From the NCBI GenBank assembly GCA_006226495.1, contig SBGU01000013.1:54268-118267 (forward strand): DNA of 64,000 nucleotides, read 5' to 3'. A program made the position numbers and the translations under genes. A model generated the notes under the pieces. The model saw nothing but the letters and a program-made list of their open reading frames with translations, was not told where the DNA came from and ran no database searches. Numbering within the stretch: position 1 is the first letter of the stretch; every line of letters starts with the position of its first letter. Below, piece by piece: positions 15,943 through 23,170 of this stretch. Origin of the DNA: Alphaproteobacteria bacterium (lineage in GTDB: Bacteria; Pseudomonadota; Alphaproteobacteria; Sphingomonadales; Kordiimonadaceae).

Positions 15943-17622
15943 ATGCGATCTACCGGCAGCGACAAGGTCGCCCGTTACACAGACCTGGGCTGGTGGGGCG
16001 ATACCACCTTCGCTTCGCTTATCGAGGATGCCGTGAAGGCGGTGCCTGAGCGTGTGGCGCTCATCGACCCGCCCAACCGGCAGGATTTTGTATCCGGCAG
16101 CCCATGCCGGCTGACCTATGCCCAGGTATCGCGCCTTGCCGACCGGCTGGCGCATGCGCTGGCGGCACAGGATGTCGGCCAGGGTGATGTGGTGATCGTG
16201 CAATTGCCCAATATCGCCGAACTGGTGATCGCCTATATCGCCATCGACCGGCTGGGTGCCATCATCAGCCCCCTGCCCGTGCAATATGGCAAGTTCGAGC
16301 TGGGCCGCGCGGCGGAGGTGACGAACGCCCGCGCCTACCTGACCATCGCCGACTTCCGGGGCGCGGACTATCTGGCCGAACGGCTGCCGGCCCTGCCGCA
16401 GGGCATCCGGGTGCTGGCATTTGGCGGTGGCGGGCGCGGCGACTGTGTGCCCCTGCCCTTTTTCCCGGATGTGGACCTTTCGAAGGCCGTGCCGCCGGTG
16501 AAACGCCCGGATATTTCGGCGAACGAGGTATTCACCATCTGCTGGACATCGGGCACCACGGGTGTGCCGAAGGGCGTGCCCCGGCACCATAACCACTGGA
16601 CATCCCAGGTGAACGCGGTCGCGGACGCCGCCCCCGTGAAGGAAGGCTCGGTGATGCTGAACCCCTTTCCGCTGACCAACATGGGGGCGATTTCGGGCTT
16701 CCTCTATTATTGGCCCATGGCCAAGGCGTGCCTTGTGATGCACCACCCGTTCGATTTGAAGATTTTCCTGCAGCAGATCGGTGCCGAGAAGGTGTCCTAC
16801 ACCATCGCGCCGCCTGCGGTTTTGACCATGATTTTGCAGCATCCGGAACTGCATAAGCTCGCGGACCTCAGCCATGTGGATTATATCGCGTCCGGCTCGG
16901 CGCCTTTGAACCCGACCACGGTGGCGGGTTTCCGGGACCTGTTCGGGGTCGAGATCGTCAATTTCTATGGCTCGAACGAAGGCGCGGGGCTGGTGGGCGG
17001 CCCGGCCGATGTGCCGGACCCCGAGGTGCGGTCAACCCTGTTCCCGCGCTTCGGCCGCGACGGCATTGAATGGGCCAACCGCTTCGCCAACCGCTGCCGC
17101 ACCAAACTGGTCGACTGGCAAAATGGCGACCGGGAAATCACCGAAGCCGGAAAACCGGGTGAACTCCTGATCACCGGCCCCAATGTGTTCGACGGCTATC
17201 TGGGGGATACCGCAGGGAACCCGGCCGTGTTCGACAAGGACGGTTATTTCCGCACCGGCGACCTGTTCGAGATCGCGGGCGAGGCGGACCGGTTCTACCG
17301 TTTCGTGGGCCGGCGCAAGGAACTGATCATCCGGGGCGGCATGAATATCTCGCCCGAGGAACTGGACCATGTGATCACCGACCACCCGGCCATCGCCGAA
17401 GCCGCCGTCGTGGGTTATGCCGACGAGGTGATGGGCGAAAAGGTCGCGGCGGTGGCCGTGCCATTGCCGGGCGAAAGCCTCGATCTTGCGTCGCTCAGCG
17501 CCTATCTGGCCGACCGGGGTGTCGCCAAATTCAAATGGCCGGAAAAGCTGGTGATCGCCCAAAGCCTGCCGCGCAACAGCATGAACAAGGTCGTGCGCAC
17601 CGAGCTTAAAGGGCTGCTTTAG
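15943..17622 (+). CDS. AMP-dependent acyl-CoA/aryl-CoA ligase
   Basis: A 559-residue ANL-superfamily enzyme (adenylation, then thioesterification to CoA). The P-loop TSGTTGVPKG is near residue 205. NFYGSNEG, YFRTGDLFE, RRKELIIRGGMN and the C-terminal catalytic lysine in LPRNSMNK follow in the usual order. It resembles aryl or cyclic-acid ligases (dihydroxybenzoate-AMP or cyclohexanecarboxylate-CoA ligase type) more than long-chain fatty acid ligases. The start follows GGAGGGGAAGG. It is divergent from the tandem HxlR gene. Its TAG stop overlaps the stop of the convergent ABC-F gene inside a terminator hairpin. Two distinct ligases in the cluster suggest that both fragments of a cleaved substrate are activated. 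Confidence 0.87.
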   Translation: MRSTGSDKVARYTDLGWWGDTTFASLIEDAVKAVPERVALIDPPNRQDFVSGSPCRLTYAQVSRLADRLAHALAAQDVGQGDVVIVQLPNIAELVIAYIAIDRLGAIISPLPVQYGKFELGRAAEVTNARAYLTIADFRGADYLAERLPALPQGIRVLAFGGGGRGDCVPLPFFPDVDLSKAVPPVKRPDISANEVFTICWTSGTTGVPKGVPRHHNHWTSQVNAVADAAPVKEGSVMLNPFPLTNMGAISGFLYYWPMAKACLVMHHPFDLKIFLQQIGAEKVSYTIAPPAVLTMILQHPELHKLADLSHVDYIASGSAPLNPTTVAGFRDLFGVEIVNFYGSNEGAGLVGGPADVPDPEVRSTLFPRFGRDGIEWANRFANRCRTKLVDWQNGDREITEAGKPGELLITGPNVFDGYLGDTAGNPAVFDKDGYFRTGDLFEIAGEADRFYRFVGRRKELIIRGGMNISPEELDHVITDHPAIAEAAVVGYADEVMGEKVAAVAVPLPGESLDLASLSAYLADRGVAKFKWPEKLVIAQSLPRNSMNKVVRTELKGLL

Positions 17623-17632
17623 GCAGCCCTTT
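17608..17632. terminator. bidirectional terminator containing both stop codons
   Basis: AAAGGGCTGC (17608-17617) pairs perfectly with GCAGCCCTTT (17623-17632) around a five-base loop. T-runs follow on the plus strand and (through the A-run) on the minus strand. The TAG of the ligase gene (17620-17622) and the TAA of the ABC-F gene (17621-17619) both lie in the loop. Confidence 0.85.
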
Positions 17633-19202
17633 TGTCGGCTTGCGCGCGGTAGCGTTTGTAATCCAGCAAGTTGCCGTCAAATTCCGTCACCGTGCCCTGG
17701 TCGATCAGCCAATAGCTGTCGACCACGGTTTCGATGAGCGCGGTATCGTGCGACACCAGGACCACGGCACCCGCAAATTCCTGCAGCGCGATGGTGAGCG
17801 CGGCACGGACCTCGAGGTCAAGGTGGTTGGTCGGCTCATCAAGGAGCAGAAGGTTCGGCCGGTCCCAGATGATCATCGCCAGCACGAGGCGCGATTTTTC
17901 GCCACCCGACATGGTGCCGGTTTCCTGGAACACGGTCTTGTCGGTGAAATCGAAGGTGCCCAGATAGGTCCTGAGTTCCTGCTCGCGCGTGCGCGGTGCC
18001 TTCTGTTTCATGTGCCACAAGGGCGACTGTTCCGGGTCCAGCGTCTCGAGCTGGTGCTGGGCAAAATAGCCGATATTCAGCTTGCGGTCGGGGATGATCT
18101 CGCCGCCTTCGCTTTTGATCTCACCCGCGATCAGCTTGATCAGGGTCGATTTGCCGGCGCCGTTCCGGCCCAGAAGCCCGACGCGCGTGCCCGCACCAAT
18201 GTGGGTGGTGATGCCCGAAAGGATGGTCTTGCCGGGGTAACCCGCATCGGCGCCATTTGCTTCCCAGAGCGTCGTGGCCATGGCGTCGGGTTCGCGGAAA
18301 CGGAAGGTGAAGGGCGTGTCCACATGGGCCGCGGCCACCCGTTCCAGCTTGGCCAGCGCCTTGATGCGGCTTTGTGCCTGCCGGGCCTTCGAGGCCTGCG
18401 CACGGAACCGGTCGATGAAGGACGAAATATGCGCAATCTGGCGCTGCTGGCGCTCGAACATCGCCTGCTGCTGCATCAGCCGCTCGGCGCGCATATTCTC
18501 ATAATCCGAATAGCCGCCGGTATAAAGGGTCAGGGTGCCGCCCGCCAACTCAAGGATACGGTCGACCGTGGCATCGAGGAAGTTGCGGTCGTGGCTGATC
18601 ATCAAAACCGTGCCGTCAAACGCCTTCAGCCAGTCCTGCAGCCAGACGATGGCCTCAAGGTCCAGGTGGTTGGTCGGCTCGTCCAGAAGCAAGAGGTCAG
18701 ACCGGCACATCAGCGCGCGGGCGAGATTGAGGCGCATGCGCCAGCCCCCCGAAAAGCTGGAAACCGGGTTGCCGTGCACCGCATCGTCGAAACCGAGGCC
18801 GACCAGCAGTTCCGCCGCGCGCCGGTCCACCGAATAGGCGTCGATGCGCATGAATTCTTCATGGATGCGGGCGATCTCGAAGCCGTCCTCGGCTTCTTCG
18901 GCTTTGGCAAGCTCGGCCTCAAGCGCGCGCAATTCGATATCGCCGTCGATGGTGAATTCAAGCGCCGATTTGGGGCTGCCTTCGGTTTCCTGCGCCACAT
19001 GGGCGATGCGCCAGCGCGACGGAAAATCCACCGTGCCCGATTCCGCAATCAGCTCGCCGCGCAAGAGCGCAAACAGCGAAGACTTGCCAGCGCCGTTGCC
19101 GCCCACGAGGCCCATTTTCTCGCCGGCATTCAAATTGAAGCTGCCGTTTTCAAACAGCAGTTTGGCCCCGCGCCGAAGCGCCACACCGGCGAAAGTAATC
19201 AT
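17619..19202 (-). CDS. ABC-F family ATPase (translation factor type)
   Basis: A 527-residue soluble protein with two ABC ATPase domains and no membrane segment, typical of ABC-F ribosome-associated proteins (Uup/YheS/EttA group). The first Walker A is GGNGAGKSS (residues 34-42) and the second GRNGAGKST. The signatures are SSFSGGW and MSGGEKSR, and both domains have LLLLDEPTNHLDLE. Between them lies the charged, helical linker (ERLMQQQAMFERQQRQIAHI) that reaches into the ribosomal E site in this family. The ATG at 19202 begins directly with the first strand of the ATPase fold, so an upstream in-frame start is not needed. It looks like a core housekeeping gene unrelated to the surrounding catabolic genes. 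Confidence 0.9.
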   Translation of the reverse strand: MITFAGVALRRGAKLLFENGSFNLNAGEKMGLVGGNGAGKSSLFALLRGELIAESGTVDFPSRWRIAHVAQETEGSPKSALEFTIDGDIELRALEAELAKAEEAEDGFEIARIHEEFMRIDAYSVDRRAAELLVGLGFDDAVHGNPVSSFSGGWRMRLNLARALMCRSDLLLLDEPTNHLDLEAIVWLQDWLKAFDGTVLMISHDRNFLDATVDRILELAGGTLTLYTGGYSDYENMRAERLMQQQAMFERQQRQIAHISSFIDRFRAQASKARQAQSRIKALAKLERVAAAHVDTPFTFRFREPDAMATTLWEANGADAGYPGKTILSGITTHIGAGTRVGLLGRNGAGKSTLIKLIAGEIKSEGGEIIPDRKLNIGYFAQHQLETLDPEQSPLWHMKQKAPRTREQELRTYLGTFDFTDKTVFQETGTMSGGEKSRLVLAMIIWDRPNLLLLDEPTNHLDLEVRAALTIALQEFAGAVVLVSHDTALIETVVDSYWLIDQGTVTEFDGNLLDYKRYRAQADKRAA

Positions 19203-19299
19203 CACAACAGTCCCGAGATAAGAATCAGAACCGCGCTTATACGGGCAAAACCGCCCGGAAGATACGGGAAATGTGGGCAAACACCTTAAGGAAACGCCC

Positions 19300-19893
19300 T
19301 TAGGAGTTTTCCTTTGCCGAGGCTTTTACAGTTCGCGCGGCACCAAACGCCCAAAACCACGGCCAGATTCCTGAGAGGTGTATGTCTTTGAGTTTTTGCC
19401 TATTCGAACCAATACCTGTTACGCGCGTTACAAGATTCTGCCGAGCAGGTCTCTCCCTTGCTTCAAAGTCTTGAAAAGAGAGCGGACTGAATTCCAAATT
19501 CATCCACGACGCTGCCTCTAGTTCAATTAGCGGGCCCGCCATATAGTTTTGGTTCAAGGCATCTCGACCACTAAAGGCAATTTGCCCATCAACGGCGCAT
19601 TGCCGAAGAAGCTCAGCAACTTTCATGATCTCCGGACCGCGAGGGCCAGAACCGACAAAGCTGACCCCGCGTCGCTCCAATAGATAGAGCAGTTTAACGA
19701 GGGGATATCGTCGGCGGGTAATCGCTGTATAAACTTCACGCAACAAGACATTCATCACATATAGCACTGCACATATGATTATTATCCACCAACCCCAGCG
19801 ATTAAAGAATTGAGGCGTTGTCATACCCGCAACTGTTACTGCAATGATTGCGGCACAAAGTTCACTAAGCCTGCTCGACACCCGCTGCCACAT
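19300..19893 (-). CDS. orphan membrane protein of unknown function, AT-rich
   Basis: A 197-residue protein that I do not recognise. It starts with two hydrophobic segments (about residues 12-27 and 33-50, the second WGWWIIIICAVLYVMNVLL). A basic stretch and a soluble domain of about 140 residues with no familiar motif follow. A strong GGGGGAGA ribosome-binding site precedes the ATG. Codon use is clearly richer in A/T than in the neighbours, which points to recent acquisition. It sits between an ABC-F gene and a thiolase gene, all on the minus strand, but a terminator upstream (19950-19973) separates it from the thiolase, so it is probably transcribed alone. Confidence 0.6.
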   Translation of the reverse strand: MWQRVSSRLSELCAAIIAVTVAGMTTPQFFNRWGWWIIIICAVLYVMNVLLREVYTAITRRRYPLVKLLYLLERRGVSFVGSGPRGPEIMKVAELLRQCAVDGQIAFSGRDALNQNYMAGPLIELEAASWMNLEFSPLSFQDFEARERPARQNLVTRVTGIGSNRQKLKDIHLSGIWPWFWAFGAARTVKASAKENS

Positions 19894-19939
19894 ATGCTTC
19901 TCCCCCAGTCAGTTAAATATACTTTGACGGGAAAGTGCG

Positions 19940-19973
19940 CAGAATAAAAGAGGGAGGCCCGAAAGCCTCCCTC
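19940..19973 (-). terminator. rho-independent terminator of the thiolase transcript
   Basis: On the minus strand, GAGGGAGGC (19973-19965) pairs with GCCTCCCTC (19958-19950) around TTTCGG and is followed by TTTTATTCT. It lies 22 bases after the thiolase stop. Confidence 0.85.
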
Positions 19974-19994
19974 CCCCCAGTAATCGGCGGTGCG

Positions 19995-21233
19995 TTACCG
20001 CCCCACGATGAAGGACACCGTGGTGGTGGCGCTGCCGCCGATATTCAGGGTGGCGACGGTGCGGGCGCCTTCGACCTGATAGTCGCCCGCCGTGCCGGCC
20101 ACCTGTTTGGATGCGTCCAGCAGCATGCGCACGCCGGTGGCGCCCACGGGGTGGCCAAGGCCGATGAGGCCGCCTGACGGGTTGATGGGCAACCGGCCGC
20201 CCATGGCGATGGTGCCGTCCTCGACCGCGCGCCAGCTTTCGCCGGGTTTGGTGATGCCAAAATGGTCGATGGCCATATATTCGGTGGTGGTGAAACAGTC
20301 GTGGGTCTCAATCGCGTCCAGCCCTTCGGGCCCCGCGATGCCGGCGCGGGCAAAGGCGCCTTCGATGGCGCGGCGCACATGCGGGAAAATATAGGGCGCG
20401 TTGGACTGCTGGCCTTCGCGCAACTTGGCATCAAACGAAATGGGCGCGACCGTATGGCCCCAGCCCCTGATGCGCGGCAGGCTGTCGAGCGAAAGCCCGC
20501 GTTTTTTGCAGTATGCTTCCGCGCCCTTTTTTGATGCCAGGAACACAACGGCGGCCCCGTCCGACACCTGCCCGCAATCCTGCCGGCGGATGCGGCCATC
20601 GATCACCGGGTTGGCGTCGTCGTCCGCCGTGAAGCTTTGATCGGTGAATTTCCAGGTGCGGGTCTGGGCGTTGGGGTTCCTGCGCGCATTGGCGAAATTG
20701 ATCTCGGCAATGCCCATCAGATGTTCGTGCTTCAGGCCATAGCGGCGCTCGTACTCGTCGCCCAGGCGCGCAAACATGTGCGGCCAGGGATATTTGACAT
20801 CCTGGCATTCATGGCCCGACCACATGGCCGGCCCACCGATATAAAGCGCCGCCTGGTCGCCCGGCACGTTGCGCATCATCTCGATGCCCAGAACGGCGAC
20901 AATGTCATAACGCCCGGCCTCGATCTCCGCCGTCGCCGCCAGGGTGGCGATGCTGGAGGACGCGCAGGCGGCTTCATGGCGCCCGGCGGGGATGCCGCTC
21001 AACCCCGGTACGGCTTCAGCAAAAAAGCCGCCCAGATGGCCCTGGTTGCAGAACAGCTCGGCGGTGAAATTACCGACATGGGCGGCATCAATCTCGCTGG
21101 CGTCCAGCTTGGCGGCCTCCATGCCCTTCACCAAAGTTTCGCGGAACATGTCCATGATTTCATGCCCCTCGCGCGCCCAGTTGCGGGCAAAATCGGTCTG
21201 GTGACCGCCGAGGATGAAAATATCGTTCGCCAT
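19995..21233 (-). CDS. SCPx-type thiolase / acetyl-CoA acetyltransferase
   Basis: A 412-residue thiolase of the lipid-transfer-protein (SCPx) branch. The acyl-binding cysteine is in EAACASSSIA, and the conserved ETHDCFTTTEY and PSGGLIGLGHPVGATG histidine region are present. The C-terminus (GSATTTVSFIVGR) lacks the CxG loop, as usual in this branch. Such enzymes cleave branched or ring-derived 3-ketoacyl-CoA, for example in sterol side-chain breakdown. The start at 21233 follows AAGGAG; about 50 upstream in-frame residues match nothing. It is co-directional with, and 11 bases from, the HCCA-isomerase-like gene, so they form one operon. Confidence 0.85.
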   Translation of the reverse strand: MANDIFILGGHQTDFARNWAREGHEIMDMFRETLVKGMEAAKLDASEIDAAHVGNFTAELFCNQGHLGGFFAEAVPGLSGIPAGRHEAACASSSIATLAATAEIEAGRYDIVAVLGIEMMRNVPGDQAALYIGGPAMWSGHECQDVKYPWPHMFARLGDEYERRYGLKHEHLMGIAEINFANARRNPNAQTRTWKFTDQSFTADDDANPVIDGRIRRQDCGQVSDGAAVVFLASKKGAEAYCKKRGLSLDSLPRIRGWGHTVAPISFDAKLREGQQSNAPYIFPHVRRAIEGAFARAGIAGPEGLDAIETHDCFTTTEYMAIDHFGITKPGESWRAVEDGTIAMGGRLPINPSGGLIGLGHPVGATGVRMLLDASKQVAGTAGDYQVEGARTVATLNIGGSATTTVSFIVGR

Positions 21234-21244
21234 GATGGGTCTCC

Positions 21245-21838
21245 TTACCAGCCGCCGCGCGCGAGCCAGTCGCGGGCATCTTCCATTCGGTCGGCGCCCC
21301 AGAAAAGCTCGCCGTCCGTAACAAAACTGGGCGCACCGAACACGCCCGCGGCCATTGCCGCCGTGGTTTCTTCGCGCAACCACGCCTTCACGGCATCAAG
21401 CCCGCTGCGTTCGGTCGCCGCCGCCACATCGGCACCCACCGCCGCCAGCAATTCCGCCAGCACATCGGGGTTCGCGACATCGCGGCCTTCACCGAAGGCG
21501 GCATGGAACACGGCGCGCGCAAAGGCGACAGCCTGTTCGTCCTCAAGCGCATAAAACAAACGTGCGGCCAGCATGCCGTTGAACGGAAAGGTTTCCGGCC
21601 ACCGAAGCGGCAGGCCTTCCTTGCGCACGCAGCGTTCGACATCGTGGAAGGTATAATCGCCCTTGGCCGTGCCAGGGGCCACGGGGGTCCAGCCGTTTTC
21701 GCGGAAGATGATGCCCAACAGGATGGGTCGCCACAGGATATCGACATCCAGCCCCGCGAACACCGCATCCATGCGCGCCTGCGCCACATAGGAATAGGCG
21801 GACGAAAAATCGAAATAGAATGTCAGCTTCTTGCGCAT
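21245..21838 (-). CDS. 2-hydroxychromene-2-carboxylate isomerase-like (DsbA-fold) protein
   Basis: A 197-residue thioredoxin/DsbA-fold protein of the 2-hydroxychromene-2-carboxylate isomerase family (kappa-class GST relatives). The active-site serine region FYFDFSSAYSY, the cis-proline loop GVFGAPSFV and the FWGADRM motif are all in place. The family isomerises aromatic side-chain intermediates with glutathione. Here it is in an operon with an SCPx thiolase and divergent from a nitronate monooxygenase, so it probably isomerises an intermediate of this pathway rather than of naphthalene. GGGAGGATA precedes the ATG. Confidence 0.85.
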   Translation of the reverse strand: MRKKLTFYFDFSSAYSYVAQARMDAVFAGLDVDILWRPILLGIIFRENGWTPVAPGTAKGDYTFHDVERCVRKEGLPLRWPETFPFNGMLAARLFYALEDEQAVAFARAVFHAAFGEGRDVANPDVLAELLAAVGADVAAATERSGLDAVKAWLREETTAAMAAGVFGAPSFVTDGELFWGADRMEDARDWLARGGW

Positions 21839-21909
21839 GATATCCTCCCCTTCCCGGCGCTGTCCGGCCCGGCCTTCCCCGCCCGGTCGATCCTGAAGAT
21901 AGAACAATG

Positions 21910-21928
21910 GTATCTTTTTGCAAGTAAC
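21910..21928 (+). promoter_or_regulatory. shared 19-nt motif, copy E
   Basis: Reads GTATCTTTTTGCAAGTAAC, the closest match to consensus. It lies between the divergent isomerase-like and nitronate monooxygenase genes, 72 bases from the first start and 73 from the second. Confidence 0.6.
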
Positions 21929-21978
21929 TTGTTCAAGCCTGTTGCCAAGGCGCGGGCAGCGGCGTATGTCTTGCACAG

Positions 21979-21997
21979 GTATTGTTATGAAAGCGAT
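21979..21997 (+). promoter_or_regulatory. shared 19-nt motif, copy F (weaker)
   Basis: Reads GTATTGTTATGAAAGCGAT and ends three bases before the nitronate monooxygenase ATG. If real, it would act on the ribosome-binding region or the start of transcription. Confidence 0.35.
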
Positions 21998-22000
21998 GAT

Positions 22001-22975
22001 ATGAGCCAGCAGCCCGACGCCCGTGCCCGCCTGAAAGACCTGACCGCCAGCATGCGCCTGCCCGTTGTGGCCGCGCCCATGTTCCTGGTTTCGGGCCCCG
22101 ACTTGGTGCTGGCGGCCATGAAAGCCGGCATCATGGCCAGTTTTCCGTTCCCGAACGCACGCACGATTGAGGACCTGGACGACTGGCTGGCACGCATAAG
22201 CGAAGGCCGGGCCGCGATGCTGGCGGCGGACCCTGGGGCGAAGATCGGCCCGTTTGCCGCCAATATGGTGGCGCACCGGTCCTACGACCGGCTGGGCGCC
22301 GAATTGAAGCTTGTCGAAAAATACCAACCGCCTGTGGTGATCACCGCCCTTGGCAGCCCCGGCGCGGTGGTGGATGTGGTGCATGCCTACGAGGGGCTGG
22401 TGTTCGCGGACGTGAACAGCGTGCCCTATGCCAGGAAGGCCGTGGCGGCGGGGGCCGACGGGCTGGTGCTGGTGGCGGCGGGTGCCGGCGGGCACACGGG
22501 TGCGATGTCGGCCTTCGCGTTCGTGACCGCGGTGCGGGAATTCTTCGATGGCCCGGTCATACTGGGTGGCAGCATTTCGACCGGCGAAGCCGTGCGCGCC
22601 GCCGAGGTACTGGGCGCCGACCTCGCCTATGTCGGCACCGGGCTGATTGCGGCGGCAGAAAGCATCGCCAGCGAGGATTATAAATCCATGCTGCTGGCCG
22701 CCGAGTTCGAGGATCTGGTGCTGACGAACGCACTATCCGGCGCCAATGCCTATTATCTGAAGGAAAGCCTGATCCGCATGGGGCTGGACCCCGCGAACCC
22801 CGGCCACAAGGACGGGCCGGATTTCGCCAATTCACAAGGCAAGATCAAGGCCTGGCGCGATGTCTGGTCCGCCGGCCATGGTGTCGGCTCGGTGCGCGCG
22901 GTTGAAAGTACCGCGACAATTGTCGACCGCCTCGCCGAAGGTTATGCACGGGCCTGCGCAAAACCTGCATTCTGA
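22001..22975 (+). CDS. nitronate monooxygenase / 2-nitropropane dioxygenase-like FMN enzyme
   Basis: A 324-residue TIM-barrel FMN protein of the nitronate monooxygenase family. Recognisable parts are the N-terminal LPVVAAPMFLVSG, the GAGGHTG loop with the catalytic histidine, and the phosphate-binding GGSISTGEAVRAAEVLGADLAYVGT. In degradation clusters of cyclic compounds, members of this family are often enoyl-CoA or enone reductases or oxidases rather than true nitronate oxidisers, so the substrate here should be left open. The start is fixed by family length; its ribosome-binding site is weak and overlaps copy F of the shared motif. The giant NTPase gene follows 195 bases later. Confidence 0.85.
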   Translation: MSQQPDARARLKDLTASMRLPVVAAPMFLVSGPDLVLAAMKAGIMASFPFPNARTIEDLDDWLARISEGRAAMLAADPGAKIGPFAANMVAHRSYDRLGAELKLVEKYQPPVVITALGSPGAVVDVVHAYEGLVFADVNSVPYARKAVAAGADGLVLVAAGAGGHTGAMSAFAFVTAVREFFDGPVILGGSISTGEAVRAAEVLGADLAYVGTGLIAAAESIASEDYKSMLLAAEFEDLVLTNALSGANAYYLKESLIRMGLDPANPGHKDGPDFANSQGKIKAWRDVWSAGHGVGSVRAVESTATIVDRLAEGYARACAKPAF

Positions 22976-23170
22976 ACCGGCCTTGCAGGCCAGATCACAA
23001 GTCCTGGTGCGCACCAATAGACAATCGTTCGTCAAATCGTGGCCAAACCCGGATCGCGGCTTGTCTGCGCGGCGGTATGGTACTATTTCTTTTATTAGTT
23101 GTTCCGCAGTTTCGATTTTCAGCAAGCATTTTGGTGCATTGAATTTTCTATTATTGGCGGGGACCAACCC

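Noticed and set aside
17619..19202. ABC-F gene as an antibiotic-resistance determinant
   Set aside because: Sequence features fit the general ABC-F group; nothing specific to resistance subfamilies or a resistance context is visible.
23099..23170. N-terminal extension of the giant NTPase by 24 residues
   Set aside because: Encoded by an AT-rich leader with no ribosome-binding site before that ATG, whereas the ATG at 23171 has GGCGGGGA at a proper distance.
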